Shown one piece after another: positions 16,830 through 26,100 of a stretch of 64,000 bases of DNA. The stretch is from Parabacteroides sp. PM6-13 (GTDB lineage Bacteria > Bacteroidota > Bacteroidia > Bacteroidales > Tannerellaceae): assembly GCF_029892605.1 (NCBI RefSeq), contig NZ_JARXWF010000007.1, positions 1-64,000 on the forward strand. Direction: 5' to 3'. Position numbers and translations under genes: made by a program. The notes under the pieces are model-generated. The model did not search any database and was not told the origin of the DNA. It saw only the letters and a program-made list of their open reading frames with translations. Every line of letters starts with the position of its first letter. Position 1 is the stretch's first letter.

Positions 16830-18875
16830 TCAGCCGTTGGGTTTCCAGTCTTTTAGTATCTTGATCAAAGCCTCTTCCGAAAGTCCTTCGCCATAGGTGG
16901 CATAGTCGAGCCGGAAGCTACAGCCGTTTTTATATTCCCCACAGCCATACGCCGTTTTTCCCCTTAGTATATTCCCTTTGTGACAGATGGGGCAGACCGC
17001 CTTGGCGGGTGCCTTCTCCTTGGGCTTCTTTTCTGTCGGTTGCTTCGTGGCCCTCTTCTTTTTCGGCTCGTTGGGGTCGATCAGGGTGATTGCCTGTGTG
17101 GCCGGGGCGGAAAGTACGTTGGCCACCACCTGATAGACCAGCTCTTTCAGCTCATCCAGGAAGGTACGTGCTTCGTAGGTGCCTTTCTCTATCTGGCGCA
17201 ATTTTTTCTCCCATAGTCCGGTCAATTCGGCACTTTTGAGCAGTTCCTCTTTGATGGTTCCGATCAGTTCGCGGCCGGTAGCGGTGGGCAATAGGCTCTT
17301 GCGTTGTTTCTGGATGTAATTGCGTTTGAACAGGGTCTCGATGACAGCCGCTCGAGTGGAGGGGCGCCCTATGCCATTCTCTTTCAAGGCATCGCGCAAT
17401 TCCTCGTTGTCGACCAGTTTGCCGGCCGTTTCCATCGCCCTAAGCAGGGTCGCCTCCGTATAGGGCTTGGGGGGCTGTGTCCAGCTCTCTTTCAGGATCG
17501 GCTGATGCGGACCGCTTTCGCCCACGGTGAAAGCGGGGAGAACGCTCACATCCTCGTCGTTTCCCTCTTTCTCAGGGTCTTTCTCTTCGGTACCGAATAC
17601 CGTTCGCCAGCCCGGCTTCAGGATCTGCTTTCCGGTGACCTTAAACTCCACCCGATCGACTTTCCCCATCACGGTCGTGGTGGCGATGTCGCAATCCGGA
17701 TAAAAGGCAGCGATAAACCGCCGTGCCACCAGGTCGTACACCTTCTGCTCGTTCTCGTTCAGGTAGTTGGCCGGCATGCCTGTCGGTATGATGGCATGGT
17801 GGTCGGTCACCTTCGAGTTATCGAACACCCGCTTGCTCTTGGGTATTTTTCCGCTTGCCAATAGCGGTGCCGTCAGCTCCGCGTAGGCCGTCATTCCCTT
17901 CAGGGTCTGCGGGATCTTCGGGTAGATATCATCGCTCAGGAAGGTGGTGTCCACACGTGGATAGGTGGTTATCTTTTTCTCGTAAAGCGACTGGATGGTC
18001 TTCAAGGTGTCGTCGGCCGAGAGCGAGAACTTTTTATTACACTCCACCTGCAACGAGGTGAGGTCGAACAGACGGGGTGCATACTCTTTCCCGTTCTTTT
18101 TGGAGACATCTGTGACGGTGAATTCGCTGTTTTCGACTGTTTTCAGGAATTCCTCGCCCTCCTCCTGTTTGGTGAATTTACCTTTGGTCGACGAGAAGGT
18201 GGTGCCGCGATAGATCGTTTTCAGTTCCCAGAACGGCTCGGGGGTGAAGTTCTCTATTTCGATTTGCCGGTTGACAATCAGGGCGAGGGTAGGGGTCTGC
18301 ACCCGTCCGATCGAGAGCACCTGTTTGTTTTGTCCATAGCGGATGGTGTATAGGCGGGTCGCGTTCATGCCCAGTAGCCAGTCGCCGATGGCGCGCGAGA
18401 GACCCGCTTCATACAGTCGTTGGTAGTCTGATTCCGGATGCAACGATTTGAACCCCTCGCGGATCGCCTCTTCCGTGAGGGAGGAGATCCAGAGGCGGTA
18501 GACCGGGCATTTGCAGCCCGCTTTTTGCATGACCCAGCGCTGGATCAATTCACCCTCCTGGCCGGCATCCCCGCAGTTGATCACCATTTCGGCGTTTTGC
18601 ATCAGTCGTTCGATGATAGCAAACTGCTTCTCGTAACTGGGGTTACTAATCAGTTTGATGCCAAAGCGGGGCGGGATCATCGGCAGGGAAGAGAGGTTCC
18701 AACTGCGCCAGGCATCGGTATAATCATGCGGCTCTTTGAGGGTACACAAATGGCCAAATGTCCAGGTCACCTGATACCCGTTACCCTCTATATATCCATC
18801 CATGCGTTGGCGTGCGCCCAATACCTCGGCGATCTCACGAGCCACGCTGGGCTTTTCCGCAATACATACTTTCAT
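16830..18875 (-). CDS. topB: DNA topoisomerase III (type IA)
   Basis: A 681-residue enzyme starting MKVCIAEKPSVAREIAEVLG, the Toprim domain opening of TopB; the acidic metal site follows near 'INCGDAGQEGELI'. The catalytic tyrosine lies in 'KKITTYPRVDTTFLSDDIYP'. Near the C-terminus 'CPICHKGNILRGKTAYGCGE' is a zinc-ribbon-like C-x2-C ... C unit. The enzyme passes a single strand through a nick and decatenates replication and recombination intermediates. A longer frame reaches 18920, but the -7 promoter element at 18900-18907 lies inside that extension, so 18875 is right. It is flanked by palindromic elements on the far side only. Such genes occur both in chromosomes and in conjugative elements; nothing else here suggests an integrated element. 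Confidence 0.93.
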   Translation of the reverse strand: MKVCIAEKPSVAREIAEVLGARQRMDGYIEGNGYQVTWTFGHLCTLKEPHDYTDAWRSWNLSSLPMIPPRFGIKLISNPSYEKQFAIIERLMQNAEMVINCGDAGQEGELIQRWVMQKAGCKCPVYRLWISSLTEEAIREGFKSLHPESDYQRLYEAGLSRAIGDWLLGMNATRLYTIRYGQNKQVLSIGRVQTPTLALIVNRQIEIENFTPEPFWELKTIYRGTTFSSTKGKFTKQEEGEEFLKTVENSEFTVTDVSKKNGKEYAPRLFDLTSLQVECNKKFSLSADDTLKTIQSLYEKKITTYPRVDTTFLSDDIYPKIPQTLKGMTAYAELTAPLLASGKIPKSKRVFDNSKVTDHHAIIPTGMPANYLNENEQKVYDLVARRFIAAFYPDCDIATTTVMGKVDRVEFKVTGKQILKPGWRTVFGTEEKDPEKEGNDEDVSVLPAFTVGESGPHQPILKESWTQPPKPYTEATLLRAMETAGKLVDNEELRDALKENGIGRPSTRAAVIETLFKRNYIQKQRKSLLPTATGRELIGTIKEELLKSAELTGLWEKKLRQIEKGTYEARTFLDELKELVYQVVANVLSAPATQAITLIDPNEPKKKRATKQPTEKKPKEKAPAKAVCPICHKGNILRGKTAYGCGEYKNGCSFRLDYATYGEGLSEEALIKILKDWKPNG

Positions 18876-18899
18876 TCTGCTGTCTCTCTTATTTACCTG

Positions 18900-18907
18900 C
18901 AAAGGTA
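18900..18907 (-). promoter_or_regulatory. Promoter -7 element for topB
   Basis: Minus-strand TACCTTTG, exact TAnnTTTG, 25 bases before ATG 18875. It decides the start codon against the longer frame. Confidence 0.6.
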
Positions 18908-18933
18908 CTCTTTTCTTCAAATTTTGGAATATT

Positions 18934-19147
18934 TGATTCTAAAGTCCGCAAGGACTTAGATGTGGATAACCCCGTGCAAGCCGTTAAGGCGCAGCTCGAG
19001 GGGACGAGAGTATAATAAAAACGAGCTCCGTAGGGGCTCAACAGTTGACCTCCTACGGAGCTCATTATATAGACATTACTTCAACCCCGAGCTGCACCTA
19101 CGGTTTGCACGGGGTTATCCAAGTTGAAGCCCTTCCGGGCTTGCTGG
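18934..19147. repeat. Palindromic element B2 (inverted copy of B1)
   Basis: Reverse complement of 15479-15688 with only scattered changes. The core hairpin GAGCTCCGTAGG ... CCTACGGAGCTC is at 19023-19063. Confidence 0.85.
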
Positions 19148-19189
19148 ATTATTCAGATTTTGTAAGATGGAAAGGTGGGGATATATATT

Positions 19190-19515
19190 CATGGCTGAAG
19201 GCCACAGTGGGCCTGAAGGGCCGAGTCCCAGCGGGACGAAGACTTAGCCCACGGGTAAGCAGGCCGGAGGTCTGCGCCACCCTGGGATTCCATGGATATA
19301 CAAAAATGAGTTCTGTAAGAACGAAAGAATAAATTCAATATTCACAGGCGCTATCACCATATATCCTATTATAACATCTATCGTTCCTTTAGAACTCGAT
19401 TTCTTGTATTGTCTTGATACCCAGGGTGGCGCAGGCTTTCAGCCTGCTTACCCGTGGGCTAAGTCTTCGTCCCGCTGGGACTCAGCCCTTCGGGCTCGCT
19501 GTGGCTTTCAGCCAT
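19190..19515. repeat. Palindromic element A2 (copy of A1)
   Basis: Two arms, about 19190-19326 and 19385-19515, inverted to each other and matching A1. Together with B2 it forms a ~580-bp block that is the reverse complement of the A1-B1 block at 15111-15690. Confidence 0.85.
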
Positions 19516-19634
19516 ATAAATAAAATCTTCCAATTTGGGAAAATTGGAAGGGAGAAGGGAGAAAGGAGAAAGGAGAAAGGAGTGTCTTCAGATATTGTAT
19601 GATGTGAAAGTGGCAAGGTACACTGAAATGAGTT

Positions 19635-19850
19635 AAATCCCGCAGGGATTTCCTATTCGTAACCCTCGGTAAGAGAGCGAAGCGAACGACCGGGGGTATT
19701 CCGCTAATAATAACTAATGAACCCGGAATGGGTTCAACCCGCTTCGGGGTTGCTTGTAGAGTAGGTCTTGTCTATCTGCCTACCTACCACGGGTTTGCTT
19801 CGCTACACCCGCGGTTACGAATAGGAAATCCCTGCGGGATTTATATGAAA
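19635..19850. repeat. Palindromic element C2 (inverted copy of C1)
   Basis: The arms AAATCCCGCAGGGATTTCCT (19635 on) and AGGAAATCCCTGCGGGATTT (ending about 19842) frame the same inner hairpins as C1. The outer flank 19545-19634, including a polypurine tract, is the reverse complement of the C1 flank at 15925-16014. Confidence 0.85.
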
Positions 19851-19880
19851 ATCTTCCAATTTTGGAAGATTTGAAGGTGG

Positions 19881-20092
19881 GGATCGCGCCGCAGGCGTGA
19901 GATTATGCATAACCGTATGCAAGCGTAGCGCAGCTTACGGTATAGCGACTCCCTATCAATCAAGCGCTGTAGGTGCGATATCTGTCATAATCCCGCCCCA
20001 TGCGGGGCTTTTTATATAGATGATTCACTACCGTAAGCTGCGCTACGATTGCATACGGTTGTGCATAATCTCACGCCGGCGGCGTGCATCCC
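19881..20092. repeat. Palindromic element D (about 210 bp)
   Basis: Arms 19886-19942 and 20029-20088 are imperfect inverted copies: TGCATAACCGTATGCAAGCG in the left arm pairs with CGATTGCATACGGTTGTGCA in the right. The centre has a CCCGCCCCATGCGGGG hairpin followed by CTTTTTATAT. Only one copy in the window. The stretch 18876-20169 holds no gene. Confidence 0.8.
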
Positions 20093-20169
20093 CGCAATCT
20101 TCACATCTTCTCCCTCCTTTCTCCTTCCCCTTTCCTCCTATTTGAAGACCACTTACCTCAGGATGTTGG

Positions 20170-23100
20170 TTACTTATTCAACAACTTCGCCGTGGTGGAT
20201 TCTTTTTCGGTACGTGCTTTGACTAAGAGCACCTCTTGGGTGTAGAGGCCTACGGGGATCTCCAGTTGTGATCGGCCGGTGTTCATCTGGCGGTGAATCA
20301 CCTCTCCGCCCACGCGGGTGATCGTGATATCCCGGATCTCACTGCCGTCCATCGAGGTCACATAGACCACACCTCTCGACAGATGAACATTGATCGACGA
20401 GCCCGAGAGCTCTTCCAATCCCGTGGCTGAGATGGAGCTGATCAGGCTGAAGCGTCCCAGTTGATCGCCCTCTTTATTGTCGAACGTATAGGTGAAGCTG
20501 TCGCCCGTGATGCGTGTTAACACATTCTCCTGCGCGTCCTTGAAGAAGAACTCATCGTAGTCGCTTTGCAAAGCCAGGAAGCCCGAAAGCGTCAGGGTGG
20601 TCTTCAGTTTACTGTCGGTCGAGATGCCGATAGGCAACTCCTTCGGCAGTCCCCACATCCGGTTAATATCCAGGTACATGCCTTCCGTAACGGTAAATAC
20701 CTTCGGTACCTCGCGCACCCCTTCGATCAGCATCACACGGGAATCCTCCTGCGCATGATACCTATTATCCGCCTTTTCGGAAAGCACCACCAACGTTTTT
20801 GAACTATGATCGGCGGTGGATGCCGTGATGGTCAACATCGGTGAAGCGGCCACTTCGCCGTCGTCGGAACGCAGCTGACTGCGCGCCGGGTCGATCACGC
20901 CCATCTTTCCGGTAAAGATAAGTTCACTGCCTTCGGGTAAATTTTCTACCTTTCCGTCCCCTCTTATCTCTACAATAAACGACTGCATCGGAGGAATCGA
21001 TAGCCAGGTAAGCGGATCGGCATCCTCAGGTTTGGTAGATCCTGGGTCTTTCAGCTTGACATACACTTGCTCTGTAGTCTCACTGTCCGTCACAAAAGAT
21101 TCCGTCCCATTCAACGTAATATATTGGTTCCCACCCGAGAGTACCTTGTATTGGGGTTGAATAACCGCCCGGTTGGCCCGGTAGAACTCCTGGAAGTCGA
21201 TATGGCTCATAAAAGGATTCCCGACCAGGAACGACTGTCCCTCTTTACCCGTCAGCGGTATGCGTATCAAGGTATCGGTGTACACAGCCATACTCTCGCC
21301 CGAATGCGACTTCTCATACACAAAGCGGTGACCGAATTCACGATCCTCCTCCGAGAGCTTTTGATACTCCTTCATCGTCAATACCTTCGATACCTCGTCG
21401 TAGAAGTCAAACGTCATCTGGCTGGACGGGAAGTGGAAAATCGTATCACTGATCAACTCAATCTTACTATAGTCCTTGATGCCTTTGTCTTTATCTGTGT
21501 TGAAAGCAGCGTCCGGATATTGAATCTTGCCGATGCGGGCACTAAAACCGCTCGCGGCACCCAATTCTTCGACCACATTGTGGAAGGGTTGAGTCCAGGA
21601 GGTCGAGTCCGCCCCGGTCTGCGGGCTTTTGGTATGATGCAGGCGCATCTCCACCAGCGGGTTCTGCCGATCGAATATATAGTCGCCCGAATACATATGA
21701 CGCAACGGTGCCGATAAGCCATACCACTGGTCGGTATTCAGTCGCAGGTCTACCTTCGCATAGGTATACTCCAACTGGCTCTGCCATCCCAGTTCCGAGC
21801 CCTCCTTGAAATGAATCGTATCGCAGGCATTGGGCACATAGTTATAGTCGAACTCGATAAAAGGCGTCGTACTTACCTGCGTCATATCTTTCTGACCGTA
21901 ATACTGCGGCTCATAAAAAGGCGTGATCAACTCGAAAGCGATAATCTTTTTCTTCGGGTCATAGCCTGTTGAATCCGGTGCTCCATCCTGCGATGTCTTC
22001 ACCGTCTCCTGCAGGTATTCGTATTTCTCCAGCGAGGGATAACTGGCTCCCTCCGCGAGTGAGGCAGGGATAATTACCTTGGTTTGCGGCAGCGGAGGGA
22101 AGCTTGGTAATGTGCTGGCCTTTTCGGTGTATTTCCCATCCTCTTTTTCCGGGATAAACCAGTTGCCATCGAGGTTCCACTCCGAAGGAGCCTCCAGCGT
22201 GCCGCCCCAGATCACCGTGTCGGGCACCACCTTCAGGCGGAAGTCTACCGAGAGGTCGCAATTGCTTTCATCCCTCCAGCTTTCATTTCCGGAAGCCTCC
22301 AATACAAAGTCGTAGGTGTAGCCGGGACGGAAGTGGTAGGTGGTCTTTTCCCCCTCTTCAATCGGTATAACAAACTCCCTTAGGCGTGTGTCGCTGGCGA
22401 CTACTTCGATACCGATATTGTTATTGTTGACTACGAACTCGCCGTTATCTGTTTTTATCACTGCTCCAATCGGCAAGGGGTCTCCCTCTTCCGTTACTTC
22501 ATGATGTTCATAATTCGGGTCATACTTAACAAAATACTGATAACTATTATACACCAGCGGGTAGGACTCAAAAGCCAGGAAAGGACCCCGGTTGGCGGTC
22601 AATTGCCAGCGGGCGTTTATCTTTTTGGGATCATCATCCGTGAGCTTTTCCCATGTATCCGTACCTACCACATATTTCCGATCGATCGGAATCCATACGC
22701 CCGTATCTAAGCGGTTAGTATAGATGGTGTCGATCAGTCCGAAATAGGACTCTATGATAATCTCTTTGTTATTGATCACCGACTCGCCCGTTTCATCCTT
22801 CACATCGGCCAAGCGCACGCGCACGCTCCGGATCTCATCGAGATAGAGCATCGGAAGCACAAACTGTTCGGTCGGGCGTATCTCTTTGGTTATATTATTC
22901 CGATCGACCACGGTCATGCGTTCCGGCAATCGCACGGTATAGATATATTCCTGATCTTCGATATCGAAATAGGGCATATCGGGTTTGCCCGACGCGCTCA
23001 CCTGTCCCGCCCAGGAGTCGGGCGACCAGCTCTCTGCCTGCAGGGCGATCTGGGTCGGGGTGGTACAGATAGGGATCACTGTGCCCATCTCCTTCGGCGC

Positions 23101-26100
23101 TAAGACATCCAGATCTGCCACCTTAAACGCCACATCCGTCGGTATAACCGTCAGATAGGTGTTTGCCAACGAGGAGATCTCTTCCGGAATACGATCCTTA
23201 TAGAGCGTCACATAGCCCCGGTGTTCCCAATAACGCATACGTGCCAAGAGAAGTTGGAAGTCTTGGAAGTCTTTGATATAGGGCACCCTGCCTGTCGTGT
23301 CCTCCTGGTTGGGAAGCACCTTCCCATCCGCGTCAATATATTGCCCTACATAATTGGTCAGATAGTGCTTATTGGGATTACGTTCGGTATCTGAATAGGA
23401 ACCATCGGTAAAACGGATATCGTCTATATTTACTTCTGTTATTTTGGTGATGGTATCGCCATTTGCCAAATAGTACGCTCCGGTACGATAGTCAATGCTA
23501 TCCACATAGCGGTAGCCTGGTTTGGACAGTATTTCTATCGTCGGATCCACCGGATACTCCGTTACCTCTGTTTCCGGTAGGTTGGGTTCATAGGGATAAA
23601 AGAAGCGATAGGCCGCCAAATCCTTTTTCAGCGTGCGGAAACTGACCGGCCGTGAGGGGGTCTCTCCAATGGTCTCTTTATTATCATCATGCCCGATTCG
23701 GGTGGCCGAAGTGACGGCATCCAGTTCTAATTTTGCCTCTTCCTTTTCCGCTTGTGCATTTTCTGCACCCGGCACCAAGGTATGACGGAAATAACCCCCA
23801 TACTGGTTAAAGCCCACATAATTGGGCATTCCCCATGCCCAGTTCGGCCCATTATAGTTCTCATCCCCTAACCAGGCTTCCCCATTCTCGCTGGCTAACC
23901 ATTTGTTGAATCCATCCAGGTTGATGACAGGGGCGTTGTCGATTGAATCATAAAGCAGTACCGCTACTGAATCGGGATAGTTTCCTTTCAATTTGTAGGT
24001 GAATTCCCGCGCGTTGTAGCTTGTCTCTTGATCCACCGTTACAAAAGGTTGTGTATTCAATGGCCCATAAAACCAGTCATAATAGGCAAATAGGCGCTCT
24101 TCGGTGTTCGGGTCGGTCGCGTATGCCTTTACATCGACGTCGTTATTGGTACAAATAGCCATACTTCCCGTCTCACCCATACCAACGCCTCCGACGGTCA
24201 TCTCAAACTCGGTGGCATCGAACTGGATCTTAAAAGCGGCGTTCCCGGCGCATCGTGGCAAGAGGATGGAAGCATCCGACTCCCCTACATAGATAGCGTA
24301 AATACCGGTATTAAAGTCGCCCGCATTATTTAAATCATTTAAGACAGCGGTAGGGATCCGTTGGCTGAATTCCAATATAACGTCACCTTTTGCGGAACCC
24401 TGATTGTAGTATGACATATAGCCATATTCTTCATCCTTAAAGTACTTAATATTGAATTTGTCATTAGTATCCGGGAGGGTATTTTTAAAATCGGCTTGGG
24501 CTATTACCCCATAATCATAGTTCTCATCTCCTGTATAATAGCCCATATTAATATACATTTTCTTTCCGGTCGTTGCGCTTTTCCCGTCTTGATAGGCTGG
24601 GAAAGTTACGCCCCGGGCATCCAAAAAGCGAAAATAGAGCGAGTCACGAAGTCCATCCGGCCATAGCTGGGACAGGTTCACCTCTACCTGCATGGTTAAA
24701 TCATCGGTAACGCCCACTTCGCCGCTTTCCGGCATACAGAACACGCTGTTGGTACGCACCGCCGAGATTGTCGGATTAGTACGGAATACATTGATCTCAT
24801 CAATCGCAAAGTCGTTCCCGGTGGTACTTAACCCGTTGTTTTGTATCTCCAACCGGAAGTCGATCGCCTGTTCTCCTTTTTCATTCGGAATCAGTGTCGA
24901 CGGAATCACAAAGTCGAAACCGATCTGATGCCATTCACTTACAGACTGATAACCAATATCCCCGGTATAGAAACGCTTTACCACATTCTCCTTTCCGTAT
25001 TGATCGATCACCTTTAAGACAAACACCAGGTTCGGACGGGTACCGCCACTCTCATTCAAAGAGGTGCCCGAACCTTCGTTCAGGTTGACTATCCAGGTGG
25101 AGAAATACAATTTGGCTCCGGCACAAAACGATTCGTTAAAGTTAAGCGCCGCCACAACCCCCGGCTGTTCCGCTGCGTCTATATAGAGCATATTTCCTTT
25201 ATCTACCTTCTTATTCCCTTTCAAATAGGTAATATCATACACTGTTTGGTTGTTGTTCCACCAGCTATAGCCGTTTATATCCCCTCTGATCTCTTGTGGG
25301 AAGCCATATTCACTCCAGTAGGGGGTTTGGTGATGCAGGTGGCGGCCGGTACCGGTCGCCACAGAGGTGGCCACGCCATTCCCGTCATAATGAAGCGGAT
25401 TGGTAAACCCGTAGTTCGACTCATCGACCCCCAAGGGTTTTACCCCCATGCGGTAGACCGAATAGTTGCCTTGTACGCTGCGGATCGGGAAAGGCTCGGG
25501 CAGCGTTGCCGGAGCGGTCTCCATCTGGTCGAATGATCTTGTAATAATTAATTTCTTTTCTGTGATAGAAGCGAATATATCCTTACTCGCGTCTGCGATA
25601 TCCGCTTCCTTCATCAATTTGGGGCCGACATCTGCTTTGTCCTTATAAACAACCCGGAATACGGCGATACGTTTTTGGGCGGTATAATTGTTTGTGGTTG
25701 CCAGGTCGACAGCGAAATAGATAGTATCACCGGCATTGTATTGTGGTGAAATATTGCCATTCACCTGCAAATACTTATACCCGTTAGACCCTCCACTCGG
25801 GAAGGAAAAGCGACTATTAACATCCGTTGAGGTGCCGCAAGTTGTTCCGGTGCTTACGGTATGCATAAAGTTCGGGTTCGCGCGCAACTGGTCAGGCGTG
25901 AAGCTCCTCCACGAAAAACGGGTGCCCTTCTGCGGAGAGTTAGAGACGCCACTGACATTGGCGAAGTAGTTCTCAAAGATATATTGCGGGGTAAGACGCA
26001 AGCGAATATTAGTAGGCGACTCTACCTCGTAGTACTCCAGTGGGAGTCCGCGCCCGATTTGCGCGTCGATGGAGTCGGCTATCTCAGACGCGGGGCGTAG

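Noticed and set aside
16830-18875. topB as a sign of an integrated conjugative element
   Set aside because: No tra genes, integrase, relaxase or attachment sites were found around it.
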